The position numbers and the translations under genes are program-made. Source: Bacillota bacterium (lineage in GTDB: Bacteria; Bacillota; Clostridia; Lachnospirales; Lachnospiraceae). From it: 64,000 bases of DNA. Below, one piece after another: positions 9,009-16,878 of the stretch. Under the pieces are notes generated by a model. It had not been told where the DNA came from. It saw only the letters and a program-made list of their open reading frames with translations, and made no database searches. The DNA is taken from the NCBI GenBank assembly GCA_023392615.1, contig JAEVYT010000002.1, positions 1-64,000 on the forward strand. Direction: 5' to 3'. Numbering within the stretch: the first letter of the stretch is position 1; each line of letters begins with the position of its first letter.

Positions 9009-10097
9009 CTAATTATTTTCGCTTGTCACAACACCCTGATCCACATGAAAAATTCTATCATATTCAAATCGATGACTTACAAATTCCTCCAAGCCGGTAC
9101 AAGTAATAATTGTTTGAATATCTCCAATGCTGTTTAACAAATGTGTCTGTCTTTGTCTATCTAATTCCGATAATACATCATCCAAAAGTAATATCGGATT
9201 ATCTTTTATCACTGTTTTAACTAAATCGATTTCAGCTAATTTGCATGATAATGCAGCGGTTCGCTGTTGTCCTTGTGACCCAAACTTTCGTATATCAATT
9301 TCGTTGATTGTAAAACTAAGATCATCTCTATGAGGACCAATATTTGTCATTCTGAGATTTAAGTCTCGGTCCAAAGACTTCTTTAACTTTTCCTCAAAAT
9401 CTTCTACTCTTACATTTGGCTCATATTGAATTAGCAATTCTTCCTTATCTCCGGTTAGTTTCTTATGTATGCCATATACCAATTCATTCAGCCTGATAAC
9501 AAATTCTTGCCTAGTTTTTATAAGTTTAACCCCATACTCTAGTAGCTTATTATCCCATACATAAAGTGTATCCAATAAATCCCTATTGAAACCAATTTGC
9601 TTTAATAAGTTATTTCGTTGTTCTAAAACTTTATTATAACCGGTCAAGTCACTCAGATAAATCTTATCTAATTGACATAGCTCTAGGTCCAAAAATCTTC
9701 TTCTCTGGCCCGGGCCATCCTTTATAATATAAAGATCTTCCGGCGAAAAAAACACAAGGTTAAGCATACCAAATAGTTCACCTTGTCTTTTAATCGGAAT
9801 ACCATCTATGGCTACACCCTTCGCCCTATTTTTCTTTAAATGTAAATCAATTCGATGATTTATTTGATTTTTTTCGAGAAATATCCTAATGTGGGCCTCA
9901 TCCCTATCAAACTTTATAATTTCCTTATCCTTGCTTCCTTTATGGGATTTGGTAGTTCCACATAGATAGATTGCTTCAAGAATATTTGTTTTTCCCTGTG
10001 CATTTCCACCATACAATATATTAGTACCACCGGAAAAAGGTATGTTAAGATCATTATAATTTCGATAATCCTTTAACTCCAATGACTTTACAATCAT
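9009..10097 (-). CDS. recF: DNA replication and repair protein RecF
   Basis: This is an SMC-like ATPase that loads RecA at single-strand gaps with RecO and RecR. The Walker A motif is GGNAQGKTN (about residues 30-38), the ABC signature is SQGQQRTAALS and Walker B is PILLLDDVLSELD. The start is placed at MIVKSLELKDYRNY because the family begins this way, although the ribosome site is weak. An ATG five codons earlier is preceded immediately by AAGGA, which is too close to be useful. The product is 362 residues. It follows the S4-domain gene. Confidence 0.93.
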   Translation of the reverse strand: MIVKSLELKDYRNYNDLNIPFSGGTNILYGGNAQGKTNILEAIYLCGTTKSHKGSKDKEIIKFDRDEAHIRIFLEKNQINHRIDLHLKKNRAKGVAIDGIPIKRQGELFGMLNLVFFSPEDLYIIKDGPGQRRRFLDLELCQLDKIYLSDLTGYNKVLEQRNNLLKQIGFNRDLLDTLYVWDNKLLEYGVKLIKTRQEFVIRLNELVYGIHKKLTGDKEELLIQYEPNVRVEDFEEKLKKSLDRDLNLRMTNIGPHRDDLSFTINEIDIRKFGSQGQQRTAALSCKLAEIDLVKTVIKDNPILLLDDVLSELDRQRQTHLLNSIGDIQTIITCTGLEEFVSHRFEYDRIFHVDQGVVTSENN

Positions 10098-10145
10098 ATA
10101 AAACACCAACATTCCTTTTTCTTTGTATTCCTATTGCATCTAAAA

Positions 10146-10355
10146 TTATTTAACGATTTTAACCTGCTCTCCTTGGAACTCAACAATATCACCGTCATAG
10201 AGTTTTTTTCCTCTTTGCATCTCTACTATTCCGTTGACTTTGACATTACCGTCTAGAATCTCAATTTTTGCATCAACACCGGATTCAACCAATCCCGCAG
10301 CCTTTAAAGCCTGTCCTAATTTTATAAACTCATCTCTTAACTTAATTTGCTGCAT
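10146..10355 (-). CDS. rlbA: S4-domain RNA-binding protein (YaaA/RlbA family)
   Basis: This is a 69-residue single S4 domain, the small protein found between dnaN and recF in most Firmicutes. The conserved core is VKVNG...RRGKKLYDGDIVE-like: here VKVNGIVEMQRGKKLYDGDIVEF. The ATG start MQQIKL is chosen; an in-frame TTG six codons upstream overlaps the GGAG ribosome site. Family members are linked to ribosome or RNA binding. The gene lies 27 bp after dnaN and 48 bp before recF, so it is part of the same operon. Confidence 0.85.
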   Translation of the reverse strand: MQQIKLRDEFIKLGQALKAAGLVESGVDAKIEILDGNVKVNGIVEMQRGKKLYDGDIVEFQGEQVKIVK

Positions 10356-10382
10356 AATAAATATTTTCTCCAATCAGCGTAG

Positions 10383-11492
10383 TTACGCTACAACATTAAT
10401 ATTAACCGGTAAAATCAAATAAATATATGATTGATCTTTATCTCTTATAAAGCAAGGAGCTTTTGCATTAATCAAATAAATATCTACATTTTCATCATCA
10501 ATAACACGCAATGCATCTAACAAAAACTTAGGATTAAATCCAATAATGACATCCTTACCTTCCAGTGTAATATCTATCTCTTCATTCATGGATCCAATCG
10601 CGGTATTTATCTTCAACTCAAAATTATTATTCTTAACATCAATAATAATTGGTTTCTTATCAGTTTCCCTAATCAATAATGATGCTCTTTCAATACAACT
10701 TTGTAATTCTTTTTTATTAATTGTAACTTTGGTTTCATAATCACTTGAAAGCATCTGATCGATACGATAATATTCACCCTCAATTAATCTGGTTAAAACA
10801 ACCGTGTTGTCAAATTCAAATAACGCATGCTTATCTGTAAAGAAAATCTGTACTGTTGCAGAGGCTTCTCCTGATAAAATTTTACTAATTTCATTCAATG
10901 TTTTTCCCGGTACAATAACTTTTCGATCCTCATAGTCATCCTTCATAAAAATTTTACGTATCGATATTCTATGTCCATCAAGTGATATAACTCTCAATTC
11001 GTTCTTTTTAATCTCAAACAATTCACCTGTCATAATTTTATTACTTTCATTATCTGAAATTGAGAATACAGTTTGTCTGATAATTTCTTTTAATGTAAAT
11101 TGAGAAAGTACAACAGGATTTTGTTTTTCAATATTTGGAAGACCTGGGAATTCTTCTCCTGATCTTCCCGAAATAGAGAATTTTGCTTTTTCACATATTA
11201 TTTCTGTAATGAAGTTATCATCTGTAGTAATACTTACTTCATTTTCCGGAAGTCTTCTAACAATCTCTGAAAAAATCTTAGCATTTAAAGCAACAACACC
11301 TTTTTCAATAATTGAACCTTTGATAATAGTTTCAATTGCAAGTTCCATATCATTTGCAATTAGTTTAATACTTTCGTCCGTTACTTCTATAATCAGGCAT
11401 TCTAAAATAGGCATAGTTGATTTCACGGGTACCGCTTTTAATACAATATTAACACCATTTAAAAGATCCGCTTTCTGACATTGGATTTTCAT
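10383..11492 (-). CDS. dnaN: DNA polymerase III subunit beta (sliding clamp)
   Basis: This is the ring-shaped processivity clamp, 369 residues, the usual length. It shows the three-fold repeated clamp architecture, with characteristic stretches ANDMELAIE, GRSGEEFPGLP and the C-terminal PCFIRD region followed by YIYLILPVNI. AAGGGAG lies nine bases before the ATG. It is separated from dnaA by 264 bp that hold the phased repeats described separately. Confidence 0.97.
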   Translation of the reverse strand: MKIQCQKADLLNGVNIVLKAVPVKSTMPILECLIIEVTDESIKLIANDMELAIETIIKGSIIEKGVVALNAKIFSEIVRRLPENEVSITTDDNFITEIICEKAKFSISGRSGEEFPGLPNIEKQNPVVLSQFTLKEIIRQTVFSISDNESNKIMTGELFEIKKNELRVISLDGHRISIRKIFMKDDYEDRKVIVPGKTLNEISKILSGEASATVQIFFTDKHALFEFDNTVVLTRLIEGEYYRIDQMLSSDYETKVTINKKELQSCIERASLLIRETDKKPIIIDVKNNNFELKINTAIGSMNEEIDITLEGKDVIIGFNPKFLLDALRVIDDENVDIYLINAKAPCFIRDKDQSYIYLILPVNINVVA

Positions 11493-11708
11493 ATGTGTAT
11501 AATCTCCCTTCGCGTTTAAATAGATAAATATATAAAAGATTCTTAGTAATCATAATAATAAGCGACGTGTAAATGTTGATATCTGCGTTTTTGCCTTAAA
11601 AATAAGGGCCTAACGAGATTGATAACCGATATGATATACGTGTTAAAGTATGTGGAAAACATGGTATAGTTTAACATACATAAAATGTAAATAATATTCA
11701 TTAACAGA

Positions 11709-11752
11709 GTATCAACTATTTATCAACCAATTATCAACATCTTATCAACTTT
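11709..11752. repeat. Four TTATCAAC-type repeats at exact 11-bp spacing (origin unwinding side)
   Basis: Copies start at 11709 (GTATCAAC), 11720, 11731 and 11742 (TTATCAAC), each exactly 11 bp after the last. They are one base away from the DnaA box TTATNCACA and lie immediately beyond the dnaA stop codon. A weaker box-like TTTTCCACA is at 11651-11659 (reverse). The flanking DNA is AT-rich. In B. subtilis the corresponding dnaA-dnaN gap holds the unwinding element, so this is a reasonable counterpart. Confidence 0.7.
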
Positions 11753-11756
11753 TTAA

Positions 11757-13106
11757 TTATTCTGGGTTAATCTTCTTTATTAAAACATCTATTGTGTTGT
11801 GTAATGATGAATCTGACGCAATATCACCTGATACCTTTTCACAACCATGAAGAACTGTAGAGTGGTCACGGTTACCGAGAACTTTACCAATCTCAGTAAC
11901 AGACATATCAGTTAACTTACGACATAAGTACATAACAATTTGTCTTGGATAAGATATATTACGGCTTTTATCCTTAGAGTAGATTTCACTTGGAGTTAAG
12001 CTGTAATGTTCTGATACTACATCTACGATTAATTCAGGAGTAATTACCTTCTTCTCGTTCGGAGATATTATATCTTGTAACGCTTCTTCTGCTAAATCAA
12101 GATTAAGTTCCCTTTTCTTTAATCTGGAGAAAGCTACTATTTTAGTAAGAGCACCTTCTAGTTCACGTATATTTGATTTGATATTCGTCGCAATGTAAGC
12201 CATTACATCTTCATCTATCTTTAATCCATCTAGCTCTTCCTTTTTACGAAGGATTGCCATTCTTGTTTCATAATCAGGGGATTGAATATCTGCCAGTAAC
12301 CCATGTTCGAAACGGGAACGAAGCCTGTCCTCCAATGTAAGCATCTCTTTGGGTGGTCGATCACTGGAGATTATAATTTGTCTTTTTGATTCATGTAACG
12401 TATTGAAGGTATGAAAGAATTCTTCCTGTGTTCGTTCCTTACCTATAATAAATTGAATATCATCAATTAGAAGAATATCGATGGACCGATACTTTTCTCT
12501 AAATTGATGTGTTGTATTCCTTTGAATAGAATCTATTAGCTCATTAGTAAACTTTTCACTGGTTACATAAAGTACTTTCGTGTCAGGGTTTTGATCTAAA
12601 ACAAAGTGAGCGATGGAATGCATTAAGTGGGTCTTACCTAGACCAACACCACCATAGATAAATAAAGGATTATAGATTTCACCTGGGTTTTCAGCGACAG
12701 CCAAGGCTGCGGCCCGTGCAAATTCATTATTCCCACCTACGACAAAAGTATCAAAGGTATATCGTGGGTTTAAAAAGGTGGGACCATTGCTTTTTTTCTT
12801 AACAACCGGTTCCACTGCTTTTTCAACAGTATCAATTTGACTTTGAAGAATGAATTTTATTTCATAAGGCTCATTCATAATTTCTTCAATAGAAACCTTT
12901 AATAAAAGTTCATATTTATTACGTATAACATTAAGACTCGGAGGCCCAATACGTTCATCGTTTATAAGTATGGTAATTACATGATCTACCACATCATATA
13001 CTTTTAGCGGTTTAAGCCAAGTAGTATATGATACATCAGTAATTCCATATTCGGATATCAAATATTTTAATATATCATCCCATTTTGATTGAATTAAATT
13101 TTTCAT
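11757..13106 (-). CDS. dnaA: Chromosomal replication initiator DnaA
   Basis: This encodes 449 residues with all four DnaA domains. Domain I is N-terminal, domain III is AAA+ with Walker A GGVGLGKTH (about 152-160) and Walker B LLIDDIQF, and domain IV is a helix-turn-helix ending in the signature GNRDHSTVLHGCEKV, which reads DnaA boxes. The ATG chosen has GGAGG five bases upstream; an earlier in-frame ATG overlaps that site. DnaA boxes upstream of the gene suggest autoregulation. Confidence 0.97.
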   Translation of the reverse strand: MKNLIQSKWDDILKYLISEYGITDVSYTTWLKPLKVYDVVDHVITILINDERIGPPSLNVIRNKYELLLKVSIEEIMNEPYEIKFILQSQIDTVEKAVEPVVKKKSNGPTFLNPRYTFDTFVVGGNNEFARAAALAVAENPGEIYNPLFIYGGVGLGKTHLMHSIAHFVLDQNPDTKVLYVTSEKFTNELIDSIQRNTTHQFREKYRSIDILLIDDIQFIIGKERTQEEFFHTFNTLHESKRQIIISSDRPPKEMLTLEDRLRSRFEHGLLADIQSPDYETRMAILRKKEELDGLKIDEDVMAYIATNIKSNIRELEGALTKIVAFSRLKKRELNLDLAEEALQDIISPNEKKVITPELIVDVVSEHYSLTPSEIYSKDKSRNISYPRQIVMYLCRKLTDMSVTEIGKVLGNRDHSTVLHGCEKVSGDIASDSSLHNTIDVLIKKINPE

Positions 13107-13136
13107 TATAGCCTCCATTAATACTCACATAGTTAT

Positions 13137-13165
13137 ATCTTATAACATATTTATTAAATTTTCAA
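13137..13165 (-). promoter_or_regulatory. Candidate dnaA promoter
   Basis: On the minus strand TTGAAA (13160-13165), a 17-bp spacer and TAAGAT (13137-13142) form a sigma-A-like promoter about 30 bp upstream of the dnaA start. A perfect DnaA box sits 29 bp further upstream, so repression by DnaA is plausible. Confidence 0.55.
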
Positions 13166-13189
13166 TGGTGAATATGCCATTCTTCTTAT

Positions 13190-13415
13190 ATACTGTGGAT
13201 AAATGACATTTTGAAGAATAGTTTGATTTTTAGTAATGTGAATAAGTTGATAAAAAGTTTAACATTATACACATAGGTCCAATGTGAATAAAACTGAGCA
13301 TCCAGGTATAAAACATTACATAAAAACACAGATTATCCACATAAGTTAAAATATTATCAACAATTTACTATATAAATAGGAAGAAATCCATATTTCCACA
13401 GGTTGTGAATAACTA
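13190..13415. other. oriC DnaA-box cluster
   Basis: The dnaA-rpmH gap holds many matches to TTATNCACA: 13194-13202 (reverse, TTATCCACA), 13237-13245 (reverse, TTATTCACA), 13265-13273 (forward, TTATACACA), 13283-13291 (reverse, TTATTCACA), 13333-13341 (forward, TTATCCACA) and 13404-13412 (reverse, TTATTCACA). A near match TTATCAACA is at 13354-13362. The divergence of dnaA and rpmH is the standard Firmicutes origin context. Confidence 0.9.
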
Positions 13416-13432
13416 TTAAGCAAAATATTTAC

Positions 13433-13461
13433 TTGACGGAAATGCGTATTCCTACTATAAT
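13433..13461 (+). promoter_or_regulatory. Sigma-A promoter for rpmH-rnpA
   Basis: TTGACG (13433-13438), a 17-bp spacer and TATAAT (13456-13461) form a strong promoter about 155 bp before rpmH. It starts 20 bp after the last DnaA box, so origin and promoter are adjacent. Confidence 0.75.
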
Positions 13462-13617
13462 AGACGTGATATTCCAATATGCATACAAAGTGAATAGGTA
13501 TGCCTTTTCATTTTGTCATGACAATATAATTCAAGATTATCTCTGATATTTTTGAATATAAAAGATAAAATTCGCTTACCACAATGCACGGTACAGTTTA
13601 AAAGGAGGTGCAGATTA

Positions 13618-13752
13618 ATGAAAATGACATTCCAACCGAAAAAGAGATCTCGTTCTAAGGTTCACGGATTTAGAGCAAGAATGGCTACAGCAAACGGCAG
13701 AAAGGTTTTAGCTGCTAGAAGAGCAAAAGGAAGAAAGAAGCTTTCAGCATAG
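13618..13752 (+). CDS. rpmH: 50S ribosomal protein L34
   Basis: This is the 44-residue L34 of the large ribosomal subunit. It begins MKMTFQPKKRSRSK and ends with the conserved ARRAKGRKKLSA. AAAGGAGG lies nine bases before the ATG. The frame is open further upstream, but the family length and the ribosome site fix this start. It heads the rpmH-rnpA-yidD-yidC-jag group. Confidence 0.97.
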   Translation: MKMTFQPKKRSRSKVHGFRARMATANGRKVLAARRAKGRKKLSA

Positions 13753-13779
13753 GTCGCAATTATGTGACCTTTTCTTCTA
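13751..13779 (+). terminator. Hairpin with T-rich tail between rpmH and rnpA
   Basis: Arms AGGTCGCA and TGTGACCT with an ATTA loop begin inside the rpmH stop codon and are followed by TTTTCTTCT. It is a plausible partial terminator that would lower rnpA relative to the more abundant L34. Confidence 0.6.
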
Positions 13780-13849
13780 TTCATAGTAATAGACCTTTTA
13801 ATTATTAGTCTTGTGTTGAGAAGACAGGATATTAACCGGTGAATTAATA

Positions 13850-13893
13850 ACAAGTGAATTCGAAACATGAACATGTTGGATGAATTCACTTGT
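13850..13893. repeat. Perfect 12-bp inverted repeat upstream of rnpA
   Basis: Arms ACAAGTGAATTC (13850-13861) and GAATTCACTTGT (13882-13893) enclose a 20-nt loop. No T run follows directly, so it may be an mRNA processing or stability hairpin rather than a terminator. TATAAT occurs at 13896-13901, but no good -35 box is seen. Confidence 0.45.
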
Positions 13894-13952
13894 GTTATAA
13901 TTCTTGGTCTAATAAAGCAATAGGTTTTATTAGAGGGAAAAGGCAAGACAAA

Positions 13953-14306
13953 ATGGATAATACAGAATCGTTAAAAAAGAATGAACAATTTAGAGAAATA
14001 TATAGTACCGGAAAATCATTTGCGAATAAGTATTTGATTATGTATTTAAAGAAAAACGAATTCAACTACAACCGAATTGGAATATCGGTAAGTAAAAAAG
14101 TTGGCAATAGTGTTGTGAGACACAGAATAACCAGGTTGATCAGGGAAAGCTATCGATTATCAGAGGGTAGTATATTAAGTGGATTAGACATTATCGTTGT
14201 TGCTCGAGTAGGAGCAAAAGGAAAAGATTACAGTGAGATAAAAAGCGCATTATTACACCTGATTAAACTCCATAAAGTTGGAAAAGAAGGACAGATTAAC
14301 ATATAA
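13953..14306 (+). CDS. rnpA: Ribonuclease P protein component
   Basis: This is the 117-residue protein subunit of RNase P, which matures tRNA 5' ends. The signature is VSKKVGNSVVRHRITRLIRESYR, a variant of the usual RNRxKR helix. The start MDNTESLKKN is chosen from family N-termini; AAAAGG lies about nine bases before it, and the frame is open 21 codons upstream without a better site. Confidence 0.93.
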   Translation: MDNTESLKKNEQFREIYSTGKSFANKYLIMYLKKNEFNYNRIGISVSKKVGNSVVRHRITRLIRESYRLSEGSILSGLDIIVVARVGAKGKDYSEIKSALLHLIKLHKVGKEGQINI

Positions 14307-14332
14307 GAGATAGTTAAAGTAGGGGTAACGAA

Positions 14333-14551
14333 GTGATTATAAAGAAAATTCTTATTTTGATAATTAAATTCTATCGAAAATATATATCTCCTCTTAAGAG
14401 AACTTCAAGTTGTATTTATGTACCCACCTGCTCTTTGTATGCTATTGAAGCATTGGAAAAGTATGGAGTAATAAAAGGATCTTATCTAGCTGTAAGAAGA
14501 ATATTGAGGTGCCATCCCTTTCATAAGGGAGGATATGATCCAGTACCGTAA
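14333..14551 (+). CDS. yidD: Membrane protein insertion efficiency factor YidD
   Basis: This is a 72-residue member of the YidD family, which aids membrane protein insertion. The family pattern YRKYISPLKRTSSCIYVPTCSLYAIEA and RRILRCHPFHKGGYDPVP is complete, with conserved cysteines and the C-terminal GGYDPVP. It starts at GTG with AGGGG seven bases upstream. It is placed between rnpA and yidC as in most bacteria. Confidence 0.93.
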   Translation: MIIKKILILIIKFYRKYISPLKRTSSCIYVPTCSLYAIEALEKYGVIKGSYLAVRRILRCHPFHKGGYDPVP

Positions 14552-14627
14552 TTCATAATGAAGATAAAATTAGTCTTCAGTTATATTCTATTGTCAATTG
14601 GACAATAGCTCTAAGGAGGAAAAATTC

Positions 14628-15833
14628 GTGATTACATTATTAACACCCACAGGTGGGCCTTTAGGACCGATTATAAGTCTATTAGGTATTATCATGAATG
14701 CGATATATTGGTTTTTTAATATTTTCGGCATTCAAAATATCGCGTTATGTATCTTTATATTTACATTCTTAATGAGAGCTGCGATGCTTCCGTTAACAAT
14801 CAGACAACAAAAATTCCAAAAATTATCATCTAGAATGAACCCTGAGATTCAAAAAATTCAAGCAAAATACAAGGGTAAAAAAGATGAAGCATCTATTAGA
14901 AAAATGCAGGCAGAGAATCAGGCAGTTTATGAAAAGTATGGTGCAAATCCTACATCAGGATGTCTTCCGGTACTTATTCAGTTGCCGATTATGTTTTCAT
15001 TATATTATGTAATCAGTAATATTCCGGCGTATGTTGATAAAGTGAAAGCGATGTATCAGCCGATTGCAGAAAAAGTAGTTACAAATGCGGATTATGCGAA
15101 TACAGTAAAAGAAATTGCAAAAGTTGGAAAGCTCAATGTAAAGATGGATGTGAGTGATCCTAATCATGTAATAAATATATTGGCAAAATTTGGTGATGCG
15201 CAGTGGAGTGATTTAAAGAACCAGATTCCTCAATTATCAGATATAATTAATCAATACGTACACAAAATCAATCATACAAATGAATTCTTTGGTTTTAATA
15301 TAGCGAATCGTCCGGCATTTACATCAGTAGCATTAATCATTCCAGTTTTAGCAGCTCTGTTACAGTTTATCCAAGGTAAACAGATGCAAACAAAGACTAC
15401 TACAGACAATAAGGACAATCCTGCAGCTGCAGCTATGAATTCAATGAATGTTGTCATGCCGATTATGTCATTATTCTTCTGTTTTTCATTCCCAATCGGT
15501 ATTGGTTTATACTGGATTGCAGGTAGTGTATTTGCAATTATTCAACAATATTTTGTAAATAAATATTTGGATAAAGTGGATGTTGATGAATTGATTCAGA
15601 AGAATGTATCGAAAGCATCTAAAAAAAGTAAAGGTCGAAAAGCAGTAAATGCAAATGGGGCTACATTGCGTGATATTGCTAAAACGCAGACTAAATCGAT
15701 TGAAAATACGGTAACTGAAAAAATTGAAGCTGATAACAATGATGTTATTGATAGTAGTAGCGATGATCAGCCTTCAAATTCACCGAAGAGTATCTCTGAT
15801 ATAGCGAATCTATTAAAAAACAAAAATCTGTAA
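14628..15833 (+). CDS. yidC: Membrane protein insertase YidC/OxaA
   Basis: This inserts proteins into the cytoplasmic membrane, alone or with Sec. The roughly 401 residues include a first membrane segment near 17-40, the conserved MRAAMLPLTIRQQK stretch, a large loop and three later membrane segments including YWIAGSVFAIIQQYFV. The C-terminal tail is charged and serine-rich. The GTG start has AAGGAGG eight bases upstream; the frame is open ten codons earlier without a site. I see no lipobox cysteine, unlike SpoIIIJ of Bacillus. Confidence 0.93.
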   Translation: MITLLTPTGGPLGPIISLLGIIMNAIYWFFNIFGIQNIALCIFIFTFLMRAAMLPLTIRQQKFQKLSSRMNPEIQKIQAKYKGKKDEASIRKMQAENQAVYEKYGANPTSGCLPVLIQLPIMFSLYYVISNIPAYVDKVKAMYQPIAEKVVTNADYANTVKEIAKVGKLNVKMDVSDPNHVINILAKFGDAQWSDLKNQIPQLSDIINQYVHKINHTNEFFGFNIANRPAFTSVALIIPVLAALLQFIQGKQMQTKTTTDNKDNPAAAAMNSMNVVMPIMSLFFCFSFPIGIGLYWIAGSVFAIIQQYFVNKYLDKVDVDELIQKNVSKASKKSKGRKAVNANGATLRDIAKTQTKSIENTVTEKIEADNNDVIDSSSDDQPSNSPKSISDIANLLKNKNL

Positions 15834-15846
15834 GGGGGGCAATTGT

Positions 15847-16677
15847 ATGGAGTGGAAAGAAATAACCGCTAAAACAGTTGATGAAGCATTAACGAATGCA
15901 ATGCTGGAATTGGGCACAACGATAGATAACATGGAATATGAAGTCATTGAAAAAGAATCCAGTGGATTTCTGGGCATGTTTGGTAAGCCTGCTAAAATTA
16001 AAGCAAGAGTTAAACCTACTATAGAAAACACAGCAAAAAAATTCTTGGATGATGTATTTAAGACTATGGGTATTACTGCAACAATCCAAGTTAAATTCGA
16101 TAAAGAAAATGCAACAGTTGAGATTAACATTGATGGAGAAGAGATGGGAGTACTGATAGGAAAAAGAGGACAAACACTCGATTCCCTTCAATATCTTGTG
16201 AGTCTTGTTATTAATAAGAATAATGAAGAATATATTAAGGTTAAATTGGATACAGAGAATTATAGAGCAAGAAGAAAAGAAACGCTTGAAAATCTTGCAA
16301 AAAATATCGCTTTTAAAGTTAAGAGAACGAGAAAGCCGGTATCTCTAGAACCAATGAACCCTTATGAAAGAAGAATTATTCATTCCGCATTACAGAATGA
16401 TAAGTTTGTTGAGACATATTCTGAGGGAGAAGAGCCATTTAGAAAAGTAGTTATCAATATTAAGAAGTCTGTTAGAGATAACAAATATTCGAATAATAGA
16501 TCCTCTCAAGGATATAAAAAGGAATATGGCAATGGCGATCGTAATAAAGGATATAAAAAGCCTTACAATACCAGTAAAAGCGGATATAATAAGAACTATA
16601 GTACCGATTATAAAAAGGATTATGAGAAGTACAGGGAAAGCAAGTTAAAGAAAGAAGAAAGCGTAGAAACAGTTTAA
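15847..16677 (+). CDS. jag: Jag/KhpB (EloR) RNA-binding protein
   Basis: This encodes 276 residues: an N-terminal Jag domain (1-50), a KH domain with the GxxG-type loop GKRGQ (about 104-108) and an R3H-type domain around PMNPYERRIIH. KhpB proteins bind RNA and affect cell elongation. AAGGGGGG precedes the ATG, 13 bp after yidC. The last 60 residues are a low-complexity tail rich in Lys, Tyr, Asn and Gly with repeated GYKK or GYNK units, which I do not regard as typical. Confidence 0.92.
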   Translation: MEWKEITAKTVDEALTNAMLELGTTIDNMEYEVIEKESSGFLGMFGKPAKIKARVKPTIENTAKKFLDDVFKTMGITATIQVKFDKENATVEINIDGEEMGVLIGKRGQTLDSLQYLVSLVINKNNEEYIKVKLDTENYRARRKETLENLAKNIAFKVKRTRKPVSLEPMNPYERRIIHSALQNDKFVETYSEGEEPFRKVVINIKKSVRDNKYSNNRSSQGYKKEYGNGDRNKGYKKPYNTSKSGYNKNYSTDYKKDYEKYRESKLKKEESVETV

Positions 16678-16693
16678 ATTATATCTATATGGT

Positions 16694-16807
16694 AAGGGGC
16701 TGTTGCAAAAGTTAATCTATTAAATACAATGTTGCTAATTAACCTCATTTATTACAAGAGGAATATAGCATTGTTCTTAAGGATTATTCTCTTTGCGGCA
16801 GCCTCTT
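16694..16807. repeat. Long palindromic intergenic element, copy 1 (after jag)
   Basis: The ends are AAGGGGCTGTTGCAAAAG and, reversed, AAGAGGCTGCCGCAAAGAG. The similarity of the two arms continues inward for about 50 bp, giving a 114-bp imperfect inverted repeat. It could act as a terminator for the yidC-jag group. It shares its arm sequence with the element at 21539-21678. Confidence 0.65.
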
Positions 16808-16878
16808 ACTTTTTACTTGTGAATCTTTGTAATATGATATATTATGAATAGGAATTAGACCGGAATTGGAGGTATGGC

